A DNA stretch of 39,417 bases from Bacilli bacterium (GTDB taxonomy: Bacteria > Bacillota_I > Bacilli_A > RFN20 > CAG-288). The DNA lies in NCBI GenBank assembly GCA_017470005.1, contig JAFUFH010000038.1, forward strand, positions 1 through 39,417. The letters are read 5' to 3'. Shown piece after piece: positions 29,616 to 38,450 of this stretch. Position 1 is the stretch's first letter. Every line of letters starts with the position of its first letter. The notes below the pieces were generated by a model. That model had not been told where the DNA came from, searched no databases, and saw nothing but the letters and a program-made list of their open reading frames with translations. The translations under genes were made by a program, and so were the position numbers.

Positions 29616-31406
29616 ATGAAAAACAAGATTAAACTACTTTTACCTATCTTTCTCTCTACAACCCTTAGCTCATGCAATACATTACCCTCTTATGAGGTTT
29701 ATTTTGCCTCCTATAAGACGGCAGAGAAAGTTTCTCAGAAAATCTTTTTTGAGGACTCTTATTTTGATAAAGGAGCATCAGAGTACAATCCCTCTTTAGC
29801 CACTTGTTCTGCACAACTTGCCTTAGCGGGATTTGCTGCCACCATTACGAAGAATTATTCTACCGCTGATTCTAATGCGAAAAATTTCTTTGATACGTTA
29901 GGTTTTGAATCTTATTACGCCAATGATTACGGAAAGAAGGTTCCTAATGCTCATTCTTTCGGTGTCTTTGTCGCTCAAAAGAAGATCAAAGATTACACTC
30001 TTTTAGGGGTCAGTGTTCGCGGTGCAGGTTATTTGAGTGAATGGGCTAGCAATGTCACTTTAGGAGCGGATGGAGAGTTTGCTGTCGGCTTTAAAGAGGC
30101 CTCGGATATTTATTTAGATACTCTCAAATCCTATATTGAAAACAACAGTATCACAGGGAAAATCAAACTCTGGACTGCGGGATATTCAAGAGGTGGAGCG
30201 GGGGTCAATCTCTCTGTAGGTAGATTAGATACTGCCTTGATCAATAACGAAAAATTATTAGGAAATTCTTTAGAATATACCAAAGAAGATCTTTACGCAT
30301 ATTGTTTTGAGCCTCCCGCTGGAAAAGTGGTGGAGATTTTGGATGGAAAAATCGTTGAAAAAGGAGAGGATTATTCCAATATTCACTGCCTGGTGAACAA
30401 GAATGACCCTGTTCCTTTTCTAGCTCCGATCGAATTTGGATTTGGAAGATATGGAATTGATCATTACCTTCCCGATTTGACGACTTCTAACACCTATAAA
30501 GAGCACATAGAAATCGTGCAAGAGAATCTTCGTTCTTTATCCAATTATTCTGTCATCGGAGATTATCCAATCGATAAATTCATGACCAAAGGATTCTCCA
30601 ACGGATTGAAGAAACATCAATTTACCCAAGGAAAATTCTTAGATACTTTCATCACTTCTCTAGCCTATGGTATCGGAGGAAGACAAGCCTATAGCGAAAA
30701 CTTTGAAGGAGCTATCTCTTCTCTTTTCCAATTCATTTATCGAAATGGAGCACCTAAAGATTCTTTGTTTGATTTAGCTATCGCTTTGGGAAAGAATTTG
30801 ATTTTATTAGATACGGAAGAAGTCATCTTAAAAGATTTACAACACAATCCTTCCTATCTCTGGAAAGATTTAAAACCTCTCTTGGTAAGAGCTTTGAAGA
30901 ATCAAAATATCCAAGGTTTAGAATTAGATAAGCTGATTGAGACGCTTCATTCTCTAATTAACGCCTTGATTACGATGTTAAAAGGGGAGGATTATTTGCT
31001 CATCTTCCCAACTCTTTTCCATCTCGATAACATCAAATGTTTAGGTTTTGCTCATATCCCAGAATTGCTCCTTTCTCATATGAAAGCTTTAGATAAGAAT
31101 CACAACAGGGCTGTGAAAGCTAGTGTCAGTGATGCTTCTTATATCTTAGAGATTGAAGGGGTTCAAAATTTTGAATTGTATTATCAAAATAAAGTCGTGG
31201 TGGATTCTAGTGGCGAAGAAGTAAAGACTTCTTATTCTTTAGAAAATAATGAGACCTTCTGTCGTATCTTTTTACCGAAAGATAAAGGATATCGACTGGT
31301 TTCCAGTGAAGATTTAAAAGTGAGTCTTTATGAAAATAAAGGTGTTTATTACACGCCAGAAGAGGTCACTTATGACGATTCTATCTTAAAGGGAGAATTC
31401 TTATGA
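29616..31406 (+). CDS. Secreted lipase-like lipoprotein (alpha/beta hydrolase)
   Basis: A 596-aa lipoprotein: signal peptide then lipobox LSSC (C20). The core at about 60-290 looks like a class 3-type lipase or related serine hydrolase. The nucleophile elbow AGYSRGG gives S191, D264 in NKNDPVPF is the candidate acid and H283 in GIDHYLPD the candidate base. GVSVRGAG (131-138) is a likely oxyanion strand. The C-terminal 300 residues include a helical region and a beta-rich end (EIEGVQNFELYYQNKVVVDS) of unknown role. It overlaps the next gene by 4 bases (ATGA), so the lipase and the membrane-HTH protein are translated together. Whether it acts on lipids, esters or cell-wall material is unknown. 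Confidence 0.75.
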   Translation: MKNKIKLLLPIFLSTTLSSCNTLPSYEVYFASYKTAEKVSQKIFFEDSYFDKGASEYNPSLATCSAQLALAGFAATITKNYSTADSNAKNFFDTLGFESYYANDYGKKVPNAHSFGVFVAQKKIKDYTLLGVSVRGAGYLSEWASNVTLGADGEFAVGFKEASDIYLDTLKSYIENNSITGKIKLWTAGYSRGGAGVNLSVGRLDTALINNEKLLGNSLEYTKEDLYAYCFEPPAGKVVEILDGKIVEKGEDYSNIHCLVNKNDPVPFLAPIEFGFGRYGIDHYLPDLTTSNTYKEHIEIVQENLRSLSNYSVIGDYPIDKFMTKGFSNGLKKHQFTQGKFLDTFITSLAYGIGGRQAYSENFEGAISSLFQFIYRNGAPKDSLFDLAIALGKNLILLDTEEVILKDLQHNPSYLWKDLKPLLVRALKNQNIQGLELDKLIETLHSLINALITMLKGEDYLLIFPTLFHLDNIKCLGFAHIPELLLSHMKALDKNHNRAVKASVSDASYILEIEGVQNFELYYQNKVVVDSSGEEVKTSYSLENNETFCRIFLPKDKGYRLVSSEDLKVSLYENKGVYYTPEEVTYDDSILKGEFL

Positions 31407-33469
31407 GGAAAGAAAAGATCATCTCAGAGATCCCTTTAAAAGAATCTTATAACATCTATCTTTTTAATACTCGATTGAAGAGAAAGCAAAAAAGAAGAGC
31501 TTTCGCAAAGTTTTTAGGTATTTCTTCTTTCCGTTATGGATTGATAGAAAAAGGATATATCAAACCCAACAAGAAAGAGATAGAAAAGATCTCGAAAGCT
31601 TTGGAATTAGATTTCTCTGTCTATCTACAAGAATCTAGTCAATACCCAAGTGAATTACCCGATAAAGAACAAAATCCAATCGTAAAATTCTTCTACTTCA
31701 TCTTAGGTTCGAAAGTCGTCAGAGGATTATTGATTGGATTTACACTTCTTTTCATGTCGTTATTCTCCATCTTCTTTGCCGCTGACCGCTGGATTGAAAA
31801 CAACGCCAGCAAGTATTTGAATGATACTTCTCTTCAATTCATTGAGAAGTTCAATGAAAAATCCACACCGAATATCTCCCTTATTGGTACCTTAGTTTAC
31901 CCGCAGATCTCACAAACTTACAAAGAGGGAAATGAAGTCAATGTGGTACAAATCAAAGGCAATCGCATCGATAAAGAAGGAATCCCTTTATCCTTCTCTT
32001 TCATCGATACCTTCTGGACAGAAAAAGATCGTATCTCCTTTGATTTCACAAGCTATGATGAAGAAAAGGATGAAATTCACTATTTTGTCAATTATTTGGA
32101 CTACGAAAGTGAAGAGTATAGCAGTTTCAACATCAAATACGATATTCAGAATTACCAATTCAGCACAGATGCTACGGAGGATCAATGGATCATCGACCGC
32201 ATTCAATATTTCTATCTGGCTCACTATATCGAAGCGGATTTCAATGTCATGATCCACGACCAATTAGGATTAGACTTAGACTTCATTCACGATGTGATTG
32301 TCCCCTTGATGAAAGGGTTAGAATACCAATCTACCCAGGGAGCTATCACCTCTCTTGCTTATATGGCTTCCATGATTCTCTCCGCCGTTTTCTTATTTGG
32401 TAGTGCCTTCGCCTTCATCTTTGGGCAAAAGAAGAAAGAAGTGAAGTTCTTCTCTTATAGCAACGAATTGATATTGGGGAACCAACCTAGAACGAATTTT
32501 AAAAATGATTTCAAATTTGTCCCCTTTGTTCCCGAACTTGTCGTCACGATTATCGGTATCGCTTTAGTAGCCGTCGGATCGTTTAGATTACCGGTCCTTG
32601 CCTTCACATTGATCTCTTATTCTTCTAGTCAAATCACCTTTGCCAATGAAAACTTGCTCTCCATCTTGATGATCGGTATGTTCTTGCTCTACTTCATCGA
32701 TTTTGATACTTTCATGGATGATAAGAGAGTTCTACGAAATGTCTTCTTGTATCCGATTTTATTCTTGATCATCTATTTCTTTGAGGCGACTTTGCTTACG
32801 GGAATCAAAGAAGCGGATACGGCGGTCTCTATCGCTCTAGAAAATGTCATCATCCCTAACCCCTTCGCTTCTGTTTCTTGTTACTTCTTATTGATGTTAT
32901 TCCTCTTCTTCACTCCCAAGAGAATCAAAACCAAGAAAGGATTGATCGCCTATCGATGTCTAGGTATCCTTCCTGTGGCGTATATCCTTGTCTCCTTCTG
33001 TATTTTCAACGGAGATATTCTCTTCGGTTGGGATATGTCTAATCTCTGGTTTAAGTATTTCTTCGCTAGTGAGAGACTTCCTTATTCTCTCTTAGCGGTG
33101 GGATATTTGGTTGGCTTATTCTTTATGCGTCTCTATTTTGAAAGAATATATGGGGAAAAAGGTGCGCAAAGATTCTTCAATTCCAATCGTTTCATCATGT
33201 GGAAGAATATCTTCACTTGCGCCATCATCATCGTGGTTTGGGTAATTGAGATGATATTGTCTCCTCAAGTTCAACTTCATAAGATCGGTATCGGTATCAA
33301 CAAAGCGCTGATCATCTTAGTTCCTATCTTGATTTGTTATCATCCTCACAAAGGCCCAAGAAATCTTGTTGTAGATTATTTGACTCTCTTCCTTTACTTC
33401 TTAGCCATGGCTTATGCATTTGTCTTAGCCGCTATTGTCGGTCTACTTGGTTTAGCATCAGCACTATAA
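31403..33469 (+). CDS. HTH (XRE-like) domain fused to a polytopic membrane domain with an extracellular insert
   Basis: A 688-aa protein of unusual architecture. Residues 18-75 form a Cro/C1-like helix-turn-helix (LKRKQKRRAFAKFLGISSFR, then EKGYIKPNKKEIEKISKALE). The first transmembrane helix lies at about 106-127, a predicted extracellular domain spans about 130-305 and is rich in Tyr, Asp and Glu, and roughly nine or ten more helices fill 320-688. The HTH would be cytoplasmic. Such a layout suggests a membrane-tethered regulator or a sensor responding to something outside, possibly products of the lipase encoded by the overlapping gene. Some HTH domains of membrane proteins bind partners other than DNA, so regulation is inference. 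I know of no named family with this exact order. Confidence 0.7.
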   Translation: MRKEKIISEIPLKESYNIYLFNTRLKRKQKRRAFAKFLGISSFRYGLIEKGYIKPNKKEIEKISKALELDFSVYLQESSQYPSELPDKEQNPIVKFFYFILGSKVVRGLLIGFTLLFMSLFSIFFAADRWIENNASKYLNDTSLQFIEKFNEKSTPNISLIGTLVYPQISQTYKEGNEVNVVQIKGNRIDKEGIPLSFSFIDTFWTEKDRISFDFTSYDEEKDEIHYFVNYLDYESEEYSSFNIKYDIQNYQFSTDATEDQWIIDRIQYFYLAHYIEADFNVMIHDQLGLDLDFIHDVIVPLMKGLEYQSTQGAITSLAYMASMILSAVFLFGSAFAFIFGQKKKEVKFFSYSNELILGNQPRTNFKNDFKFVPFVPELVVTIIGIALVAVGSFRLPVLAFTLISYSSSQITFANENLLSILMIGMFLLYFIDFDTFMDDKRVLRNVFLYPILFLIIYFFEATLLTGIKEADTAVSIALENVIIPNPFASVSCYFLLMLFLFFTPKRIKTKKGLIAYRCLGILPVAYILVSFCIFNGDILFGWDMSNLWFKYFFASERLPYSLLAVGYLVGLFFMRLYFERIYGEKGAQRFFNSNRFIMWKNIFTCAIIIVVWVIEMILSPQVQLHKIGIGINKALIILVPILICYHPHKGPRNLVVDYLTLFLYFLAMAYAFVLAAIVGLLGLASAL

Positions 33470-33484
33470 AAAAAGGAGAACACC

Positions 33485-34000
33485 ATGTCTTTTATCGAAT
33501 TAAGTAAGAAACGTTATTCCACTCGTTTTTTCTCTTCCAAGAAGGTGGAAGAAGAAAAGATTCAATTGCTGTTAGAAGCAGCACAAAATGCCCCTACAGC
33601 AAAAAACAATCAACCTCAACACATTTATCTGCTTCAAAGTGATGAAGCCTTAGAGAAGGCCAAAAAAGCGACTCCTTGCGTCTATGGAGCTCCTCTTGTG
33701 TTCTTAGTCTGTATCAATATGAATGAAGTTTGGGTTTCCTCCACCGAAAAAGGCGCGGATTCTGCGGATATTGATGGTTCTATCATCACCACGCACATCG
33801 CTTTAGAAGCAGCCGATATCGGTCTTTCCTCTTGTATTGTCCGCATGTTCGACAGTGAAAAAGTTAAAGAGATCTTCGCTCTTCCTTCCTATATGAAACC
33901 CGTTCTCTTCTTACCTGTTGGTTACCCTTCCGAAAAAGATCAACCCAATCCAAGACATTATTCTAGAAAGCTTTTAAGTGAGACCGTCACAAAGCTATAA
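33485..34000 (+). CDS. Nitroreductase-family flavoprotein
   Basis: A 171-aa FMN-dependent oxidoreductase of the nitroreductase superfamily. The N-terminal SKKRYSTRFFSSKKV is the typical FMN-binding RxSxRxF motif, AAQNAPTAKNNQPQ gives the second FMN contact, and IALEAADIGLSSCIV and LPVGYPSE are conserved later segments. AAGGAGAA precedes ATG 33485. It may be cotranscribed with the lipase/HTH operon (15-base gap). The natural substrate is not predictable; the family reduces quinones, nitro compounds or flavins with NAD(P)H. Confidence 0.88.
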   Translation: MSFIELSKKRYSTRFFSSKKVEEEKIQLLLEAAQNAPTAKNNQPQHIYLLQSDEALEKAKKATPCVYGAPLVFLVCINMNEVWVSSTEKGADSADIDGSIITTHIALEAADIGLSSCIVRMFDSEKVKEIFALPSYMKPVLFLPVGYPSEKDQPNPRHYSRKLLSETVTKL

Positions 34001-34029
34001 ATCATAAAAACAATTTTTGCTAATGAAAA

Positions 34030-34057
34030 AGGTGTGGATTTTCCACACCTATTTTTT
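34030..34057. terminator. Bidirectional terminator between nitroreductase and asnA
   Basis: AGGTGTGG (34030-34037) pairs with CCACACCT (34043-34050), with ATTTTTTT after it on the plus strand and AAAAA before it, which reads as TTTTT on the minus strand. It serves both convergent genes. Confidence 0.85.
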
Positions 34058-35064
34058 TACAGCAAGAAGATTCCTTTTTCCGAGGCGTCTTGAATGTCTT
34101 TTTGATCCCAGATAGAACACTGGACTTCACCGATGTGGGCTTTATCGAGGAAGAACATACAGATACGAGACTGTCCGATACCTCCACCAATGGTGTAAGG
34201 TAATCTTTGATGTATGATATCTTGAACATAAGGAGAGTCTTTTCCTTTCTCTTCTTCGTTCATGTAGCGCATCTGTTTGACCAGGGAGTCTTCATCCACA
34301 CGGATTCCCATAGAGGAAAGCTCTAAGCCGATATCTAAGATTTTGTCGTAGACTAAGATATCGCCGTTTAAATTCCAATCGTCATAGTCAGTCGCTCTAG
34401 AATCGTGAGGTTTACCATCTTTTAAAGGCCATCCGATTCCGTAGAGGAAGACAGAGCCATATTTTAAGCAGATGGCTTTTTCTCTCTCTTTTCTTGTGAG
34501 ATTAGGATACATCTCTTCTAATTCTAAGGTAGAGACAAAATGAATCTCAGGAGCAAGCTTTTTTTCTAAGCAAGGGAAGAGTTCCCCGATATCCTTTTCA
34601 ACTTTCTTTAACGCTTCATAGACTTTTCTGACCACGGAGAAGAGAGTTTCTAAAGTTCTTTCTTCCTTAGCGATGATGACTTCATAATCCCACTGGTCGA
34701 CATAAATGGAGTGGATATTGTCTAACGTGGGTTCATCTTTACGGATGGCGTTCATATCGGTATAGAGTCCTTGATGCATATCCATACCGTATTTCTTCAA
34801 GGCCATTCTCTTCCATTTGGCAAGAGAGTGAACGATTTCGATCTGGTCGTCTAAAAAAGGAACTTGAAAGGAAACGGGAGTTTGGGATCCATCTAAGCCA
34901 TCGTTAAGACCGCTTTTTTTGTTGACAAACAAAGGGGCGGAGACTCTCATGAGATTGAGATTGTTGGCTAAGGCTTTTTGGAATCCATCTTTGACTTTTT
35001 TGATGGCGAATTGCGTATCTTTGACGCTCAATTTACTTTGATAGTGTTCAATGGGATAAATCAT
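34057..35064 (-). CDS. asnA: Aspartate-ammonia ligase (asparagine synthetase A)
   Basis: Converts aspartate, ammonia and ATP to asparagine. The 335-aa protein has the class II synthetase-like fold with typical AsnA segments: VSAPLFVNKKSGLNDGLDGSQTPV (residues about 40-63), SIYVDQWDYE, DSRATDYDDWNLNGD (about 218-232) and GGGIGQSRICMFFLDK near the end. Its length is standard. The start at 35064 has a TTTAAT box four to seven bases upstream and no Shine-Dalgarno site, so the mRNA is probably leaderless. It is a monocistronic unit. No nearby AsnC-type regulator is seen. Confidence 0.95.
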   Translation of the reverse strand: MIYPIEHYQSKLSVKDTQFAIKKVKDGFQKALANNLNLMRVSAPLFVNKKSGLNDGLDGSQTPVSFQVPFLDDQIEIVHSLAKWKRMALKKYGMDMHQGLYTDMNAIRKDEPTLDNIHSIYVDQWDYEVIIAKEERTLETLFSVVRKVYEALKKVEKDIGELFPCLEKKLAPEIHFVSTLELEEMYPNLTRKEREKAICLKYGSVFLYGIGWPLKDGKPHDSRATDYDDWNLNGDILVYDKILDIGLELSSMGIRVDEDSLVKQMRYMNEEEKGKDSPYVQDIIHQRLPYTIGGGIGQSRICMFFLDKAHIGEVQCSIWDQKDIQDASEKGIFLL

Positions 35065-35068
35065 GCGT

Positions 35069-35076
35069 ATATTAAA
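35069..35076 (-). promoter_or_regulatory. -10 box of asnA, predicted leaderless
   Basis: On the minus strand TTTAATAT (35076-35069) gives a start site at or near the A of ATG 35064, depending on whether TTTAAT or TAATAT is the hexamer. Confidence 0.45.
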
Positions 35077-35124
35077 CTACATTTCCAAGAAATGTGAAAG
35101 TAAAAAATACAATCTTTGTCAAAA

Positions 35125-35144
35125 AAAACGCCTCCTAAGAGGCA
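35125..35144 (-). terminator. Terminator of the alpha/beta hydrolase gene
   Basis: GCCTC (35131-35135) pairs with GAGGC (35140-35144); on the minus strand a run of eight T follows almost directly. It separates the minus-strand operon from asnA. Confidence 0.7.
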
Positions 35145-35151
35145 TTAGTGA

Positions 35152-36045
35152 TTAAGAAATGAAATCTAAGATATCTTGGATGACTTGATCTTTGTCATCT
35201 TCGTTTAATATCTCATGTCTCATATTGGGATAAAGAATGAGATTGACATCTTTGACGCCGAGTTTTTGATACATGGCTTCTAAGTCTTTGACACCTTTAG
35301 AATATTCTCCGACAGGATCATCCACACCAGAGACGATTAAGATGTGTTCTTCTTTGGAGATGTTGGCTAAATTCTTTTTCTTATAGAGTTGATTCATGCC
35401 CTTCATGAATTCATGATAGAAACCGTTGGTATTCATGTGACCGCAATAAGGGTCCGCAATATATTTCTGAACGTTTTCTTCATTGTAAGAGAGCCAATCT
35501 AAATCGGTCTTCTTTCCTTCGATGTTTTTGGCATATCCACCGACAGAGAGATTGGTCATCAATTTGGCGGGTTTGTTCCAGTTTCCTTTGGTAGTGGTAA
35601 TCTTAGAGACCAAATTGGCGACAGAATACAAAGAGGCTCTAGGGCCGTTGCTTCCCATGATAATGGCTTTTTCTACGGTGTTAGGATATCTTTCTAAGTA
35701 AGTTTGAACAGCAAAAGAACCCATGGAATGTCCCATCAAATACGTGGGGGCAATCTTCTTCAATTCTTCCGCCTTGATGTTTAAGGCATCCACAATCATC
35801 TTCCAAGCGTCGACGGGCCACTGTTGTTGTTCTTCCACAGAAGCAGCGTTCAATCCTTGTCCAAAGTGGTCTAAAACATAGACGGAGATTCCTTCTTCGT
35901 TCAAACGAGCGGCAAAGGGAGCGTAACGCTGAGAATATTCTTGCATACCAGTGATGACAAGAAGATTCTTTCTAGGATTTTCCACAGCAAAAGAAGAACC
36001 TTTCACAGTGAATTGTTCATTGATTTTCACTTCAAATGTTTCCAT
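35152..36045 (-). CDS. Alpha/beta hydrolase (monoacylglycerol lipase/lysophospholipase type)
   Basis: A 297-aa soluble serine hydrolase. GHSMG (105-109) supplies nucleophile S107. GVDDPVGEYS near residue 240 and NMRHE near 276 provide the acid and histidine positions, and DHFGQG (59-64) is the typical strand before them. This pattern matches the Serine-aminopeptidase S33/Hydrolase_4 group that includes bacterial monoacylglycerol lipases and lysophospholipases. AAGGAAAT lies about 9-11 bases before the ATG. It is last in a minus-strand series after rluA with a 76-base gap, and no signal peptide is seen. Substrate is unproven. Confidence 0.8.
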   Translation of the reverse strand: METFEVKINEQFTVKGSSFAVENPRKNLLVITGMQEYSQRYAPFAARLNEEGISVYVLDHFGQGLNAASVEEQQQWPVDAWKMIVDALNIKAEELKKIAPTYLMGHSMGSFAVQTYLERYPNTVEKAIIMGSNGPRASLYSVANLVSKITTTKGNWNKPAKLMTNLSVGGYAKNIEGKKTDLDWLSYNEENVQKYIADPYCGHMNTNGFYHEFMKGMNQLYKKKNLANISKEEHILIVSGVDDPVGEYSKGVKDLEAMYQKLGVKDVNLILYPNMRHEILNEDDKDQVIQDILDFIS

Positions 36046-36121
36046 AAAAATTGATTTCCTTTTCCATACTTATATTTTAATTATTTTAAATACTAAATTA
36101 AAGATAGATTGTCGTTTTTTG

Positions 36122-37129
36122 TCAACTTTTAGGTTTTCGTCTTTCTTTGTGAACGACTTTCTTTTCTACTTTCTTTTCCTGGCTTACTTTCTTTTCAAAG
36201 AGAGCTAAGAATTCTTGTGGTATTGGAGCTTGGAAGGTCATCTTTTTCTTGGTTTTTGGATTCATTAGTTCTAAACAATAAGCATGTAACCCTAGTCTTC
36301 CTAAAGGATCTTTGGGTTTTCCATATTTATCATCCCCGATGATATAATGTCCTCTCTCTCCTAAATGAACACGGATTTGGTTCTTTCTTCCTGAATCGAT
36401 AGAAACATCTAATAGAGAGTAATCTTGGTTCTCTTTTATTACAGCATAATGGGTGACAGCAAATTGTCCATCTTTATCTTTCGAAGAATACATGAGATTG
36501 AGAGAATTCTTTTTCAGATACGATTTGATCGTTCCTTTTTTCTCTTTCATCACACCTTCAACAATGGCATAATAGCCTCTTTTTGTAACAAGATGATTCC
36601 AGTTATCTTTGTCGGTAAGAAGGTGAGCCATCTCACTATTTTTGGCAAAGAGAAGCACACCAGAAGTATCTTCATCGATTCTGTGAACCACAAAGATACG
36701 TTTGTGTTTATCTTTTTGTTGCAAGTAATCATTGACCATTCTAAAAGCGGTAGAACCTCTCTCATTATCAGAAGGAACGGATAATAATTTGGTCGGTTTA
36801 TTGATGACAATCAAATCCTCATCTTCATAAAGGATAGGAAGATTGCTCCTTGCCACTTTCTTGACAGGATTTTTATAAATCATGACAACGTCTTTTCTTT
36901 CCAATGCAAAATCAAATTGGGTCACAGGTGCCCCGTTGACACAGACTCTGCGAGTAGAAAGAAGAGATTTTACTCCCGTTTTGGATTTGCCTGGGAAGAG
37001 TTCAAACAAAAAGGAAAGTAAAGTATTGGGAGATTTTACTTGGTATTCTTGAACATCTCTTTCTTGTGGGGATATGTGTTTCTTTTTATCTTTATGAAAC
37101 ACTTCCTTTTTACCTTTATTTTCTTTCAT
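36122..37129 (-). CDS. RluA-family 23S rRNA/tRNA pseudouridine synthase
   Basis: A 335-aa enzyme that converts specific RNA uridines to pseudouridine. After a Lys-rich N-terminus comes an S4 RNA-binding domain (about 35-85: GVKSLLSTRRVCVNGAPVTQ) and then the catalytic domain with HRIDEDTSG (149-157, catalytic D152) and RKNQIRVHLGERGH later. The preferred ATG at 37129 is one base after the upstream gene's stop; another at 37177 would overlap that gene by 47 bases. The Lys-rich C-terminus (KKVSQEKKVEKKVVHKERR) may help RNA binding. The target position among RluA/RluC/RluD paralogues cannot be assigned. Confidence 0.88.
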   Translation of the reverse strand: MKENKGKKEVFHKDKKKHISPQERDVQEYQVKSPNTLLSFLFELFPGKSKTGVKSLLSTRRVCVNGAPVTQFDFALERKDVVMIYKNPVKKVARSNLPILYEDEDLIVINKPTKLLSVPSDNERGSTAFRMVNDYLQQKDKHKRIFVVHRIDEDTSGVLLFAKNSEMAHLLTDKDNWNHLVTKRGYYAIVEGVMKEKKGTIKSYLKKNSLNLMYSSKDKDGQFAVTHYAVIKENQDYSLLDVSIDSGRKNQIRVHLGERGHYIIGDDKYGKPKDPLGRLGLHAYCLELMNPKTKKKMTFQAPIPQEFLALFEKKVSQEKKVEKKVVHKERRKPKS

Positions 37130-37130
37130 T

Positions 37131-37649
37131 TTAAATACTCTTACTATTCTTTTCTTTTTGACTCTCAAGGAAGACATCTTTTAAGGAAAGGATATCTTCT
37201 AAAATTCTAGGGTCAATATATTGTTTTAGGACTTCTTTGTTAGAGATATTTTCCCTAATTAGCGTAGAGGATATAGGGATTGTACTTCTTGATACGGTGA
37301 TCGTATCAATCGGGTGGTTTTGAAACCAATTCAATCTTCTCTCTTCTTCCCCTGTGACAAAGATATCCGGATGATATCCATAATAAAGGATAGTTTGATA
37401 GACATAATCTCCCCATAAACAGTTATTTCCTACGCCAATATCTTTTAAAGGTAGAATGATGGCATCAGGATAGAGTTTACTCACTAATGCTTTTCTTTCT
37501 TCAAATGTGAGAGGGTTTTTATCAGTTCTACTTTCTTGACTAGAAGAAATCAATATCAAAACTTGATCCGCCTTTTGATAAGCTTGATCGATGATGCTTT
37601 GATGACCGAGATGAATCGGTTGAAATCTTCCAATGACAAGACCTAACAT
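37131..37649 (-). CDS. NadM/NadR-type nicotinamide-nucleotide adenylyltransferase
   Basis: A 172-aa nucleotidyltransferase predicted to form NAD or deamido-NAD from the mononucleotide and ATP. GRFQPIHLGH (7-16) is the phosphate-binding motif in the form typical of NadM and the NadR adenylyltransferase domain rather than of common bacterial NadD. SRTDKNPLTFEERKAL and ISSTLIREN (the ISSTxIR motif) fit. It starts three bases after the nadE stop, so the last two steps of NAD synthesis are encoded side by side. Substrate preference (NMN versus NaMN) is not settled by sequence, but pairing with nadE suggests NaMN use is at least possible. Confidence 0.8.
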   Translation of the reverse strand: MLGLVIGRFQPIHLGHQSIIDQAYQKADQVLILISSSQESRTDKNPLTFEERKALVSKLYPDAIILPLKDIGVGNNCLWGDYVYQTILYYGYHPDIFVTGEEERRLNWFQNHPIDTITVSRSTIPISSTLIRENISNKEVLKQYIDPRILEDILSLKDVFLESQKEKNSKSI

Positions 37650-37652
37650 AAT

Positions 37653-38360
37653 CTATTTTTGTTTCTCAAATTTCGGGATAGGAAGAAGTTTGTGTAAACT
37701 TGCTTTATGCATTCTTTCAATCTTTTCAATGACATCTTTAGGGCCTTCACCTGTCTCTAGGTAGTGATCTAACACGGCATAGGTGAAGCCAAAATTATCC
37801 TCATCTGTCTTTCCAGAGAGACCATCTTCCGGGGCTTTTTCAATGAGATCTTTAGGAAGTCCTAATTCATAGCCGACTTCTTTGACTTCATGGAAGAGAA
37901 GGTTTTGTAAAGGAGCAAAGTCTCCTGCAGCATCGCCGTATTTGGTGGAATAACCAACATAATCTTCCGAATAATTACAAGTATTGGCAACTCTTGCATT
38001 ACCTACCATTGCAGCGACATTATATAAAGTAACCATTCGAATTCTAGCACCTAAATTGCTTTTTAATGCATATGTCAATTCTGGGCCGACATTCTCACGG
38101 ATAGATTTTCTGCTCGCCTCGGTGATTTCTTGAATATTGATCACATAGTGAGGAATTTGAAGGAAGTTTACTAATTCATAAGATTTATCGATATCGTGTT
38201 GATTTCCATCCGGCATCAAGACACCGATGACATTCTCTTTCCCAAGGGCTTCCACACATAAACCAGCGACAACAGAGGAATCTTTACCACCAGAAATACC
38301 GATAACTACTTTGCATCCTCCGACGGTATCACGGATCCATTTCACGATTTGATCTTTCAT
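37653..38360 (-). CDS. nadE: NH3-dependent NAD synthetase
   Basis: Makes NAD from deamido-NAD, ammonia and ATP. The 235-aa protein has the PP-loop SGGKDSS (23-29), then GVLMPDGNQHD and ARVANTCNYSEDYVGYSTKYGD (about 120-143). EKAPEDGLSGKTDEDNFGFTY (about 175-195) is the conserved ATP/substrate segment. There is no glutaminase domain, so free ammonia is used. AAAGGAAG precedes ATG 38360. It leads the nadE-nadM-rluA series. Confidence 0.95.
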   Translation of the reverse strand: MKDQIVKWIRDTVGGCKVVIGISGGKDSSVVAGLCVEALGKENVIGVLMPDGNQHDIDKSYELVNFLQIPHYVINIQEITEASRKSIRENVGPELTYALKSNLGARIRMVTLYNVAAMVGNARVANTCNYSEDYVGYSTKYGDAAGDFAPLQNLLFHEVKEVGYELGLPKDLIEKAPEDGLSGKTDEDNFGFTYAVLDHYLETGEGPKDVIEKIERMHKASLHKLLPIPKFEKQK

Positions 38361-38432
38361 TTTGACTTCCTTTCTAAAAAGGGTTTTTCCCTTATCAATA
38401 TCATATCATTTCTGTTATCAATCCTAAAGAAA

Positions 38433-38450
38433 AAGCCACTGATGTGGCTT
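38433..38450 (-). terminator. Terminator of the GNAT gene
   Basis: AAGCCAC (38433-38439) pairs with GTGGCTT (38444-38450); on the minus strand it is followed by TTTTTC and overlaps the stop codon of the acetyltransferase. Confidence 0.75.
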
